64,000 bases of DNA from Enterobacter sp. JBIWA008 (lineage in GTDB: Bacteria > Pseudomonadota > Gammaproteobacteria > Enterobacterales > Enterobacteriaceae). Within the stretch, counting starts at the first letter, position 1. Each line of letters begins with the position of its first letter. The notes beneath the pieces are model-generated. The model saw nothing but the letters and a program-made list of their open reading frames with translations. It had not been told where the DNA came from and made no database searches. The stretch covers positions 4,154,001-4,218,000 of the forward strand of contig NZ_CP074149.1 of assembly GCF_019968765.1 (NCBI RefSeq). Direction: 5' to 3'. Both the position numbers and the translations under genes were made by a program. Positions 25,331 to 32,836 of the stretch are shown here, in pieces.

Positions 25331-25968
25331 TGTGTCCCCTTAGTCCAGCTTCCGCCGCTTTGCACACTGCCGTGCGCGTGGTTGTCCACCTGCACCCCGT
25401 TGGAGGTGAATTTACCGCCGGAATGCTCAATATTTCCGGCCATCACGCCGCCCTTCTGCACCTCAAGAGAGGCAGTAATTAACTTGTTGGTACACACCAC
25501 TTCAGGCGTATCCAGCGTGATGCGGGAGGTTGACGTCACCCGCACCTCCGGCACGGTGGCGGTCAGCGATTCGGAGGCGGTAATATCGGCCGTTTTAATG
25601 CCTGCAACCGTCAGCGCCCCGCGCCCGGGTTCGTACTCGATCACCGCGCCGTCAGGGAACGAGACGTGGAATGCGTCAGGTGACCCGGACGGTGCCGGAT
25701 GGTCGTCAGAGAAAATGCCGGGCAGCACAAAGGCGGTATCAAGCTCGCCGCCGATGGCCAGCAGCAGCACCTGCTCTCCCTCGGAAGGAGCCCACCAGAC
25801 GCGCGAACGTCCCGCACGACAGGTTAGCCAGTTCAGCCAGGTGGTTTTCATCCCGCCGGTCTGGACACGACAAAGCCCTCTGTTGAGGTCAACATCGGTC
25901 ACAACACCGATACGAATAAGATTGCGGATCGCGCGAGCGATGCCGTTCATGGAAGTTAATGTATTCAT
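25327..25968 (-). CDS. V: Baseplate spike protein V
   Basis: A 213-residue spike (P2 V is 211). The N-terminal OB-type domain (CRVQTGGMKTTWLNWLT, GEQVLLLAIGGELDTAFVLPG) is followed by a beta-helical needle and a C-terminal HAHGSVQSGGS tip whose HxH resembles the iron-binding apex of P2. It pierces the outer membrane. The gene follows R directly; gpS, which separates R and V in P2, is missing. Confidence 0.94.
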   Translation of the reverse strand: MNTLTSMNGIARAIRNLIRIGVVTDVDLNRGLCRVQTGGMKTTWLNWLTCRAGRSRVWWAPSEGEQVLLLAIGGELDTAFVLPGIFSDDHPAPSGSPDAFHVSFPDGAVIEYEPGRGALTVAGIKTADITASESLTATVPEVRVTSTSRITLDTPEVVCTNKLITASLEVQKGGVMAGNIEHSGGKFTSNGVQVDNHAHGSVQSGGSWTKGTQ

Positions 25969-26080
25969 GAGAAGAGAATGCCGTTCAGGAAGAACGGCAG
26001 CAACGAGACGGGGTTTTCTGCGGGATGATACAACAAGCGGTCCAGACGGTAGGTGCCAGGCGGCCTTCAGCGTGGGGAAG
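25969..26080 (-). other. Short gap between R and V where gpS is expected
   Basis: Only 112 bases separate R from V. P2 and 186 have the tail-completion gene S here (about 150 residues). No fragment of it is recognisable by eye. A GCCGTTC / GAACGGC hairpin stands just before the V start. Confidence 0.7.
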
Positions 26081-26548
26081 TTAGTCCTCCCACTGGCTGA
26101 CCAGCTCGCCGTTAATATACAACGCCTTCGGACGCGTGACGGGCTCCGGCAGCGGCGGCTCGGGGGAATACGTTGCGTGCAGAACCCCCTGTTCCTCGGA
26201 AACAAGAATGCGCTCGGTTAATTGCACGCTGATGGTGATATCCATCGTATCGTCATCGTTCAGGACAATCGCGAAGGTGTAACCGTTTTTGCGTCCTTCA
26301 TCGAGGGTAAAAATGTCCGGCTGGTTTTCCCGAAGCCAGGCCAGCACCGGGACGAAAAATCCCTCGCTGTCGCCGGTGAAACCGCTGACCTTCGCGTTTA
26401 GCGCATACCGCTTTTCAAAGGAGAGCGAGGTGGCCAGCCGGGCGTCAATATTGCCGCTTCCGACCGACATCTGCAGGCGCTCCGGGTTGGTATTGAGTTG
26501 AGGGATCGCGTCAATTAATGCCTGACGCAGGCTCTTGAGTTTGTGCAT
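26081..26548 (-). CDS. R: Tail completion protein R
   Basis: A 155-residue protein, equal in length to P2 R: HKLKSLRQALIDAIPQLN, ATSLSFEKRYALN, PVLAWLRENQPDIFTLDEG and QLTERILV are family segments. In P2, R and S are needed to finish tails so that they can join heads. Here it is kept without S. The start at 26548 lies within the end of the Rz1-like gene. Confidence 0.93.
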   Translation of the reverse strand: MHKLKSLRQALIDAIPQLNTNPERLQMSVGSGNIDARLATSLSFEKRYALNAKVSGFTGDSEGFFVPVLAWLRENQPDIFTLDEGRKNGYTFAIVLNDDDTMDITISVQLTERILVSEEQGVLHATYSPEPPLPEPVTRPKALYINGELVSQWED

Positions 26549-26801
26549 CGAGTTTATCCTGACAGTCTTTGATGGTTTCAACCTGCAGCGCGCAGGCAAT
26601 AAGGGCGTATTCCAGCCTGCGAATATCCGTGCTGAGATCGCCGTTAGTGGCGGGTTCGCTTCCCGGCATCGGGCAGCGGCTCACCTTCGGGCAGGCGTTG
26701 TAAACAATGTGCTGCGGAGGCGCAGGCGGAGCGGGTGTGCAGCCTGCGGACAGCATCAGGCAGCTGAGCGGTATACCAGCGGCGTAACGCTTCATTTTCA
26801 T
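26511..26801 (-). CDS. lysC: Outer-membrane spanin lipoprotein (LysC / Rz1-like)
   Basis: A 96-residue lipoprotein with a lipobox (SCLMLSAGC) and a Pro-rich stretch (TPAPPAPPQ) after the lipidated Cys. It is encoded in another frame largely inside lysB, the embedded Rz/Rz1 arrangement known from P2. With the inner-membrane spanin it fuses inner and outer membranes at the end of lysis. Confidence 0.9.
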   Translation of the reverse strand: MKMKRYAAGIPLSCLMLSAGCTPAPPAPPQHIVYNACPKVSRCPMPGSEPATNGDLSTDIRRLEYALIACALQVETIKDCQDKLDAQTQEPASGIN

Positions 26802-27069
26802 TGAGTAATCTCCCGATAGTCGCTTCCCGTCTTGCTCTCTCCTCGCCCGCAGCCACAAGCTCCTCACGGAGCCTGACCTGGGCGTTTTCATTTGCTCTGG
26901 CCATCCGCTGCGACAGGGACAGCTGCTGGTTAAGCGTGGCGAGGGCCGCTTTTTGCTCGCTGGCGACCCGGTTGGCCGCGGCTAAGGAACGGGACAGGTT
27001 CAGGTTCTCATGGCGAAGCCACAGCGTGATGGCCAGCAGCCCGGCCAGCGCCAGCATGAGGGTTCTCAC
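26644..27069 (-). CDS. lysB: Inner-membrane spanin (LysB / Rz-like)
   Basis: A 141-residue protein with an N-terminal membrane anchor (MLALAGLLAITLWL), a long periplasmic coiled coil (SEQKAALATLNQQLSLSQ) and the P2-type end ATIGRLLNENEALRRWY / LPDAVRRLH. The GTG at 27069 overlaps the lysozyme stop (GTGA). It spans the periplasm to meet the LysC lipoprotein. Confidence 0.9.
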   Translation of the reverse strand: MRTLMLALAGLLAITLWLRHENLNLSRSLAAANRVASEQKAALATLNQQLSLSQRMARANENAQVRLREELVAAGEERARREATIGRLLNENEALRRWYTAQLPDAVRRLHTRSACASAAHCLQRLPEGEPLPDAGKRTRH

Positions 27070-27575
27070 GGCAGCCCCGTCATGCACCAGGCCTTCTCGC
27101 GGACACGACGGTTTTCCAGCCCGGCATTTTTGACGCCGTTGACGTACACCCAGCGGGTAAGCTGTCCGCATGCCTGCGGCCACTGTTTACGTTTGATAAA
27201 GGACACCAGCGTCGAACGGCAGGCGGCGCCTGCGCCGACATTAAACGTAAAACTTACCAGCGCGTCGTAGACACGGGGCGGCATCTCCACCGGTGCACAC
27301 GCCGCCAGACGCCGCTCAACGTTGAGCACATCAGCGACCAGGTTTACCGCAGCCTCACGCTCGGTAATGTCCCGCGTCGGCACAACGTTTGCCGTGTGGC
27401 CAATGCCGGACGTCCATACGCCGGCGCTACACCGGTAGGGCGAAAGGCGACATCCTTCGAGATCGGCAATCAACGCCAGTCCTTCCGGGGACGTTTTCAG
27501 TAATCGAAAGTCAGGCATCAGCACCGCAAGGGCCAGCACGCCGGCGACGCTGCAACGTTTAATGATTGAGTTCAC
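27066..27575 (-). CDS. K: SAR-type endolysin (lysozyme K position)
   Basis: A 169-residue GH24 muramidase. The N-terminal helix VAGVLALAVLMPDF is a weak, uncleaved signal-arrest-release segment. The catalytic triad pattern is E-x8-C-x5-T in DLEGCRLSPYRCSAGVWTSG. Such enzymes are exported by Sec, stay tethered and inactive, and become active when the membrane potential collapses; the extra Cys fit disulphide switching as in P1 Lyz. The GTG at 27575 has AGAAGAG upstream and overlaps the holin gene. Confidence 0.88.
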   Translation of the reverse strand: MNSIIKRCSVAGVLALAVLMPDFRLLKTSPEGLALIADLEGCRLSPYRCSAGVWTSGIGHTANVVPTRDITEREAAVNLVADVLNVERRLAACAPVEMPPRVYDALVSFTFNVGAGAACRSTLVSFIKRKQWPQACGQLTRWVYVNGVKNAGLENRRVREKAWCMTGLP

Positions 27576-27780
27576 GAATGCTCTTCTTATCGAGGCCAAG
27601 AGACTGGAGATAGCGCCAGGTTTTTCGCTTAAACCAGTAATTCGTCAGCGCGGTAAAAATGGCGCAAAGACTCCCCACGTACAGCGCGACTTTTTCAGGA
27701 GACATCGCCCCGAACCAGGCCAGCGCCACGGCCAGCCAGTAGGCGATAACCGTGGTGATTTTCTCCAGGCTCAGTCCCAT
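27559..27780 (-). CDS. Y: Small holin (pinholin-like, Y position)
   Basis: A 73-residue protein with two hydrophobic helices (about 9-25 and 31-50) and a basic tail FKRKTWRYLQSLGLDKKS. Class II holins of this sort make small pores that depolarise the membrane and release SAR endolysins, which fits the enzyme encoded next. It overlaps X by 10 bases and K by 17. Confidence 0.85.
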   Translation of the reverse strand: MGLSLEKITTVIAYWLAVALAWFGAMSPEKVALYVGSLCAIFTALTNYWFKRKTWRYLQSLGLDKKSIRELNH

Positions 27781-27974
27781 AGGTTTACGGATTCTTTTGT
27801 GGGGGCGCTATTCACCTCCGGCATCTCTACCGGCGTGCCGTGAGGCAAGATAACGCCTAACTCCGCGAGGCCAGGATTGGCCTTCAGAACGGCTTCAACG
27901 ACGCCAGCCGTGCGCCCATAAAAGCGGGCGCAAACGGCATCAAGCGTGTCCCCCTGCATTGCATAGATTTTCAT
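27771..27974 (-). CDS. X: Tail protein X
   Basis: A 67-residue protein, the length of P2 gpX: KIYAMQGDTLDAVCARFYGR, LKANPGLAELGVILPHGT, ESVNLWD. It resembles LysM modules and is required for tail assembly. It is the first tail gene after the point where the head module should be. The 93 bases of open frame upstream are not family sequence. Confidence 0.93.
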   Translation of the reverse strand: MKIYAMQGDTLDAVCARFYGRTAGVVEAVLKANPGLAELGVILPHGTPVEMPEVNSAPTKESVNLWD

Positions 27975-28153
27975 CAGACGCTCCCAACATCCGGTTTCCA
28001 GGTAACGTAGAGTTTCCCGGGCCAGCAGGCTTTTCGCTATCGCTGACGGGTGGACAATCGCAGGCACAACAGATCGTCCGCGAGCGGCGAAGCGTGGTTC
28101 AACGGAAGCGCAAAACAGGAATGAGGGTGTTGGTACGGGTGATGACGCCGGGG
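27975..28153 (-). other. Junction replacing the head and packaging module
   Basis: These 179 bases separate tum from X. In a 186-type phage this gap holds cos and Q, P, O, N, M, L. I see no gene and no clear fragment of them. A short open frame ending TGA overlaps the X start (TGATG) but is only about 21 codons from the previous stop. A late promoter for the lysis-tail operon must lie here. Confidence 0.7.
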
Positions 28154-28594
28154 CTAGCGCCAGCTCTCGTCTTCCCAGACTTCCCGGAGAATAGCGTCCA
28201 GCGCCTCGCGATCGGCTTCTTTTTCAAGCCCCTGGAGCTCGACCCCCGTCACCGATCCTATTTTTACGGTCACCCGCGATGACGGAAACAGGGATCGTAT
28301 TCTGCGGGTCAGTTCGCACTGAAAGGCTTCAACGACGGCATGGCCAATCTGCTGATCTTTATCGAGAGTAATGTTCACCCGAACGTTGCCCTCTTTTTTG
28401 ATTCGTTCCGGAACAGGCGATGCTGAGAACACAACGGTAAATGCGTTGTTCTTGATTAAATTTCCCCGTGCAATCTCAGCAATCAAATTCAGGGCAATCT
28501 CACGATCTCTTTCCTGACACGTTCCTTCCGTCGTCAGTCGCGCAATCATCTCGACTCGTTCAATCATGACCTGCTCGTTCAACTCTCTGTCCAC
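28154..28594 (-). CDS. tum: Tum-like antirepressor (full length)
   Basis: A 146-residue protein, the same length as coliphage 186 Tum, with the DinI-like C-terminal half (RVNITLDKDQQIG, VTGVELQGLEKEADRE, VWEDESW). 186 Tum is made after LexA cleavage and inactivates CI. The GTG at 28594 was chosen because GGAGG lies just upstream and the length fits; ATG at 28567 is an alternative. A perfect LexA box lies 20 bases before the start. It pairs with the 186-type CI at 31946. Confidence 0.88.
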   Translation of the reverse strand: MDRELNEQVMIERVEMIARLTTEGTCQERDREIALNLIAEIARGNLIKNNAFTVVFSASPVPERIKKEGNVRVNITLDKDQQIGHAVVEAFQCELTRRIRSLFPSSRVTVKIGSVTGVELQGLEKEADREALDAILREVWEDESWR

Positions 28595-28612
28595 ACAACC
28601 TCCACCACGAGA

Positions 28613-28632
28613 TACTGTATAAACATACAGTA
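28613..28632 (-). promoter_or_regulatory. LexA (SOS) box upstream of tum
   Basis: TACTGTATAAACATACAGTA matches the LexA consensus TACTG-TATATATATA-CAGTA almost fully, including the outer T and A. It predicts strong SOS control of tum and hence of the whole tail element. Confidence 0.95.
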
Positions 28633-28703
28633 GCACGTATTCATAAAAAGAGTGAAGCGAAAAATCAGAACTCTTCACGGTATGTACATGATATGGATGG
28701 AGA

Positions 28704-30893
28704 TTAGCGTGCTCTCTGAGCGAAGAGATCCGTTAAATACCCAATACGTTCAAGGATTTTCCGCGCCTTTTGCTGGTAAGAGCACGGTGCAGGAAATAGC
28801 GATCCGTCAGCTGCGCCCCTGCACCATTTATCGTTAAAGCGGCTGATGCCTCCCGCCATAAGATGCAGGGCTTCTGCCCGGCTGATGGCTATCCCGGTGG
28901 CGAGCCGTATCTCATCGATCACCTTCTCCGGTACCCCGTTCTGCGGGTCGTTCGCGAAGACGACGGGCGATGTAGCGCCAGGGCGGATGAATTTGATGCG
29001 TTCGGTTAACGCCCGCCTCGCACGCCGGCTGAGGGGTTGAGAAAGATCGGTCTGCGTACAGTTATTGACAGAACTCCGAGGGGATACGGGCGCGTCCTTA
29101 AGATCCGCGGCCCGCTTCGGCACAACTTTCCACTGCGTGAGTCGGGTTAAAATTGGGCTGCCCGCGCCAACGGCAGAATCGTACACGCCGCGGATGCGGA
29201 CCGTTTCCTCGCCGTACTGGTTAAACCCGGCGCGCGGCTCATACAGCGTGCGCACCTGTAAATCATCGCGACGCACAAACGGCCCGCCCTGCGCGGTAAC
29301 GTAACCCGCCCAGTCTCCGGCGTCGGCAGCCTCATGGACGGCGGTAAACTCAACGCTCAGACCGCTCGCGGCCTCGGTATCCACCAGACGTCGCAGCTCG
29401 CGGTAGACCGTTACCGGCGCGCCGCCGATGAACTGAAACTGGCGAATGTGCCAGCGCCCCGCCCAGGCCGACACGGCGGACGCCGTCTCCTTCAGCAGCC
29501 CACCGCTTTCGCTATCGGTCTCGCCATCGAGCGCATAGCCGTCGATATTCTTTGAGATGTATTTGGCGATATAGCCGGTAGCGCTGCCTTTCTGCGGATC
29601 GATCGCGTCCGCGTGAAAGCGAGCCTGTCTGGCGCTTTCGATCTGCAGCTCAGCGTTCTCCTCCTGCCGCGCGTAGTCCCCGATAATCCGGCGAACGCAT
29701 TCGACGTCTTCCGGCAGCATAAACATCAGCATGTGCCAGTGGGGTGTACCGTCGTGATGGGGTTCCGCAACGCGGATACCAAAGATACGGCGCCCGTCCC
29801 GGTGGAGCTTTGCCCGGATACGCGCCCAGAGACGGGTAAAGTAGATTTGCGTATCCGCCGGGCTGGCCCCGTTCCACTTCGCGTTGGGGAAGCCTGATTT
29901 CAGCGTCGCGTGATACTGCGCGGGCGCGGTTAAGGTATAGAACTCGCCCACGTAGCCCAGCGCCTCGCAGATATTTTCAAACCCGCGAATGCGGGTCATC
30001 AGTTCACAGCGGCGTATCGCCGGGTTGGCCACCGAGGTATCGTATTTTTCAATCAGGCTGATGCGGTTACCCTCTTCATCCTCCAGCTCCATGCCCTTGA
30101 GAAATTCGCGGGTGCGGCGCTTCTGCTCGCGCCACTCGGTCACGCAGCGTTTGCTCGCATACGCCGCTCTCCGTTTGCTGACGTTGCCGAGGGCAATCTG
30201 CAGATGCTCGCGCCAGGCAGCCGCGACCCGACGCAGGCGCCCGCGCCACCACGCCTCGGAGAACATGCGGATCACCGCCGCAGCAACGTCATCTTTGTCG
30301 AAAAACGTCTTCGACACCCGCTCCCAGTGCGGAGGCGACACGTTGAACTGCCGGGCGATCAGCCCGGCGCGCTGATACCAGACGTACAGCGTCTGGTATT
30401 CGCCCATCTCAGCATCGTTAATATTCGCCAGCTCGCCGCGAATAAAGCTGGCGATATCTGCGGCCAGCAGGTCGATGTCCGCGCGGGACATATCCGGAAG
30501 GCGGTTATAGCGGGCAACCAGTTCGACCATCCGCGAGGCGAGGTATTGCAAAAGCTGAGTGTCGAAATGGCCGTCAAACACGGCCCTGGAGAGCTCGTCG
30601 TGCAGGCCTGCGCAGGCATAGCGTTCAGAGACCCGCCGCAGGCGGGGTAACATCCTTTTGCAGAAGCGGATCAAAAAGGCGTTGGCCTGCGGGCTGCCCC
30701 GATGCTGTTCGAGGGCGTCAACCGTGCGCCAGATTTCGAAGCGTACGCAGTCGGGCTGCTGTGAGAGGGCAATTCTTGCCTGCTGCAGCGCCGCGAAAAG
30801 GCGATCGCGGCGCTGCTGTTGGGCATGGGTGAGATAAGGGCTGGCAATGGCCGACCGCGGGGCATTCCACGGATACGCAAATGACGTAGCCAA
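28704..30893 (-). CDS. A: Replication initiation endonuclease A, retained in the headless element
   Basis: A 729-residue rolling-circle initiator with intact HUH motif (PHHDGTPHWHMLMF) and tyrosine pair (YIAKYISKNIDGY). The TTG start has GGGGAGG five bases upstream and directly follows the zinc-finger gene. Nothing suggests decay, which is unexpected for an element without packaging; it may amplify the locus after induction. The candidate origin inside it is identical over 30 bases to that of element 1, although the proteins differ widely. Confidence 0.92.
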   Translation of the reverse strand: MATSFAYPWNAPRSAIASPYLTHAQQQRRDRLFAALQQARIALSQQPDCVRFEIWRTVDALEQHRGSPQANAFLIRFCKRMLPRLRRVSERYACAGLHDELSRAVFDGHFDTQLLQYLASRMVELVARYNRLPDMSRADIDLLAADIASFIRGELANINDAEMGEYQTLYVWYQRAGLIARQFNVSPPHWERVSKTFFDKDDVAAAVIRMFSEAWWRGRLRRVAAAWREHLQIALGNVSKRRAAYASKRCVTEWREQKRRTREFLKGMELEDEEGNRISLIEKYDTSVANPAIRRCELMTRIRGFENICEALGYVGEFYTLTAPAQYHATLKSGFPNAKWNGASPADTQIYFTRLWARIRAKLHRDGRRIFGIRVAEPHHDGTPHWHMLMFMLPEDVECVRRIIGDYARQEENAELQIESARQARFHADAIDPQKGSATGYIAKYISKNIDGYALDGETDSESGGLLKETASAVSAWAGRWHIRQFQFIGGAPVTVYRELRRLVDTEAASGLSVEFTAVHEAADAGDWAGYVTAQGGPFVRRDDLQVRTLYEPRAGFNQYGEETVRIRGVYDSAVGAGSPILTRLTQWKVVPKRAADLKDAPVSPRSSVNNCTQTDLSQPLSRRARRALTERIKFIRPGATSPVVFANDPQNGVPEKVIDEIRLATGIAISRAEALHLMAGGISRFNDKWCRGAADGSLFPAPCSYQQKARKILERIGYLTDLFAQRAR
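29054..29083 (-). other. Candidate replication origin within gene A of element 2
   Basis: Identical over 30 bases to 5377-5406 in element 1. See that entry for the reasoning; its survival here suggests that A can still nick this locus. Confidence 0.65.
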
Positions 30894-30894
30894 C

Positions 30895-31116
30895 TTATCC
30901 TCCCCGGACGTGCTTATTTTTCATCTCCGCGATCTCCTGGCAGGTTACGCAAAGGGCCACGCCGGGCACCGCCATTCGGCGCGCCTCAGGTATCGGGGTC
31001 TCGCAGTCCTCGCAGAGGAAACGCGAAGGCGATGCGGGTCGTCTGCGGGCGCGATTAATGTACAGCTCTCTGTCCTCCTGCTCGCGCGCCTGCGCAAGAT
31101 CGATAAAATCGGCCAT
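30895..31116 (-). CDS. TraR/DksA-type zinc-finger protein
   Basis: A 73-residue homologue of the element 1 protein at 8137-8364, with LCEDCETPIPEARR and LCVTCQEIAEMK as the C4 zinc site. Likely RNA polymerase-binding. Its ATG overlaps the upstream stop (ATGA) and its stop lies just before the TTG of gene A. Confidence 0.9.
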   Translation of the reverse strand: MADFIDLAQAREQEDRELYINRARRRPASPSRFLCEDCETPIPEARRMAVPGVALCVTCQEIAEMKNKHVRGG

Positions 31117-31343
31117 CAGTGCAGCTCCTGAGATTCACGCTCGTAGCGGGCCGCCTCGTGGCACAGCAGTTCGGCAACGTCCTCTCCGCTCATGCCGGTT
31201 TTGTAGATATGGCTCGCCAGCGCCTCCAGGCGCAGGGAGACCGCGAGGGCTCGCGCGCATCGTTCCTCCGTTTTTGCCTCCATCAGCAGGCGCTTCAGTT
31301 CTTCACTTCCGATCGGATAAGGGCGGTTTTCACTGTTTCGCAT
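31116..31343 (-). CDS. Small early protein, DUF2732-like
   Basis: A 75-residue helical protein, counterpart of 8364-8597 in element 1 (both end ...QELH). AGGAG precedes the ATG at 31343; a GTG at 31346 is also possible. Function unknown. The conserved hairpin leader lies just upstream. Confidence 0.72.
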   Translation of the reverse strand: MRNSENRPYPIGSEELKRLLMEAKTEERCARALAVSLRLEALASHIYKTGMSGEDVAELLCHEAARYERESQELH

Positions 31344-31374
31344 CACGCGTTCTCCTTAATTTCAGGCAATAGGG

Positions 31375-31394
31375 TGCCCGGCGGGTTTACGCCA
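31375..31394 (-). promoter_or_regulatory. Conserved early-operon leader element (second copy)
   Basis: TGCCCGGCGGGTTTACGCCA is identical to 8628-8647 in element 1. The neighbouring CGGGCA / TGCCTG arms still pair, with a G-U in place of a G-C, between the upstream gene and the DUF2732-like gene. Confidence 0.55.
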
Positions 31395-31411
31395 TTAGGT
31401 TTTTGGTTGGG

Positions 31412-31750
31412 TTATATCGGCATGGTCAGCCGTTCAGGAAATAAACTCACAACAGCACGAAAATGGTTCATGGCGTTAATCAGCGCCCGTTTCTCTTCGG
31501 TCGTCAGCTCGCCGATATCGCACTCATGACGGGCGACGGGCAATCTCGCCAGGAAAAAGATGGCGGCCAGCGCCCTGCTGTTCTCCTCAAAACAGGGATC
31601 GCGCTTATCGCGCAGCTCGGCCATAAACCGCGCCAGCTCTTTTGCGCTATCGCTCCCGTATCGGGCGCGCAGTTCAGCGACGTGGTTAAGCCCGTTAAGA
31701 CGAGCTCCCACGCTAAGTGGAACCCTTGCACGGGCAGCTTCTATCGCCAT
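31412..31750 (-). CDS. Early phage protein of unknown function (DUF5347-like)
   Basis: A 112-residue soluble helical protein (ARARVPLSVGARLNGLNHVAEL, LARFMAELRDKRDP, FFLARLPVA). It resembles a small family seen between the repressor and gene A in 186 relatives; I am moderately sure of the family. GGGGAGAT precedes the ATG. It is the first gene of the leftward early transcript here, in the place where apl, cII and fil stand in element 1. Confidence 0.65.
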   Translation of the reverse strand: MAIEAARARVPLSVGARLNGLNHVAELRARYGSDSAKELARFMAELRDKRDPCFEENSRALAAIFFLARLPVARHECDIGELTTEEKRALINAMNHFRAVVSLFPERLTMPI

Positions 31751-31870
31751 ATCTCCCCTCGCATAAATTCACGCACGCTAATGTGCTGAAAACGGGCACA
31801 GCACGGCTTTTTTCCACCGTTTGAGGATTGCGATTTCAGAAGCCATGCTGCATGATTCCCATTTTGATAA

Positions 31871-31920
31871 TGTCTGCAATCATTAGCCTCTGTTTGCCAA
31901 CGTCTGCCGCTGATTGCCCG
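31871..31920. promoter_or_regulatory. 10-bp phased repeats in the element 2 control region
   Basis: TGTCTGCAAT at 31871 is followed at 20, 30 and 40 bases by TGTTTGCCAA, CGTCTGCCGC and TGATTGCCCG. This is the same one-turn direct-repeat layout as the Apl/Cox-type repeats of element 1 but with a different sequence. No apl gene remains in element 2. Confidence 0.5.
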
Positions 31921-31945
31921 AATTTGTAATGATATTAATACCCAA

Positions 31946-32554
31946 ATGAGCATTAGTAAACACCCAAAGGAATATATTTTGATTTTAGATTCTCAAGTGA
32001 ATAATGAAGAGTTACTCGATAGAATCTGTCAGGTATATGGTTTCACGCAGAAAATCCAGCTGGCCCGGCACTTTAATATCGCCGCCAGCTCGCTTCAGAA
32101 CCGCTACGCGCGCGGTACCATCTCTTACGACTTTGCGGTTCAGTGTGCGCTGGACACCGGCGCCAGCCTTCGCTGGCTGATGACCGGGCAAGGTGCGCAG
32201 TTTGAAGGTAACCCCGCGCCGGGCGATCCCGTTTCGGTTACCTCATACACCCTTAGTGATGGAAGACTCGAAGAAAATACTATTTTGAGTATCGACTCTG
32301 CTGTCTTTAGCAAACCGCTGGCGCGCGGCATCGCCGTCCGGGCGGAGGGAAAGCTGCACTTTATTGAAAAAGACGCATCGTTAACCGACGGCCTGTGGCT
32401 GGTTGAGATTGAAGGCACCGCCAGCATCCGCGACCTGACGCTGCTGCCGGGTAAAAAACTCCACGTGGCGGGCGGCAAAATTCCGTTTGAGTGCGGTATC
32501 GACGAGATAAAAACGGTGGGTCGCGTAGTGGGGATTTACAGCGAGGTGAGCTGA
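31946..32554 (+). CDS. cI: CI repressor, 186 type
   Basis: A 202-residue protein very like coliphage 186 CI over its whole length: LLDRICQVYGFTQKIQLARHF and ISYDFAVQCALDTGASLRWL in the helix-turn-helix half, SLTDGLWLVEIEGTASIRDL, LPGKKLHVAGGKIPFECGID and VGRVVGIYSEV in the multimerisation half. It should keep the early and late tail functions off until Tum removes it. No integrase follows it; about 280 bases without a gene lead to host DNA. Confidence 0.92.
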   Translation: MSISKHPKEYILILDSQVNNEELLDRICQVYGFTQKIQLARHFNIAASSLQNRYARGTISYDFAVQCALDTGASLRWLMTGQGAQFEGNPAPGDPVSVTSYTLSDGRLEENTILSIDSAVFSKPLARGIAVRAEGKLHFIEKDASLTDGLWLVEIEGTASIRDLTLLPGKKLHVAGGKIPFECGIDEIKTVGRVVGIYSEVS

Positions 32555-32836
32555 GGACAGCTCGGAAGCATTCGCCACTAAAGGCAGGGCGCTCGCTTTT
32601 GGGTAGGGCACGGTAAAACCCGTGGCAGAGGAAAAAGAGGATCGACGCACATTAACAGGGCTGGTGAACGTGTGGCATGTCGCTCTATCGCGTTTACCCC
32701 ATAATGAGAGCACCACACATCAACTCATTAAAGAAATCCCCCGTCGCGCCGATCATCATCCGTGTGTATTATTTCCTGTAGCTTTTACAACAACTAACCT
32801 TAACTCAAATACTTAAGCGCCAAAGCGAAAGGCATC

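Larger units (their letters stand above)
14203..32560 (-). mobile_element. Element 2: headless P2/186-type tail element, probable R-type tailocin
   Basis: Genes read from right to left: CI (divergent), three small early genes, A, Tum, then X, Y, K, Rz, Rz1, R, V, W, J, I, H, Tfa, FI, FII, E/E', T, U, D, Ogr. The module that separates tum from X in a 186-type phage (cos, Q, P, O, N, M, L) is wholly absent, as are S, Apl, CII and integrase, and I see no second att copy on the right. All tail genes seen have full length and intact motifs. This pattern is that of a phage tail-derived bacteriocin kept by selection rather than random decay. Confidence 0.85.

Noticed and set aside
32622..32816. Possible remnant of an integrase C-terminus after element 2 cI
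   Set aside because: The short frame has no HxxR or Tyr motif and no likeness to the element 1 integrase. The integrase seems wholly lost.
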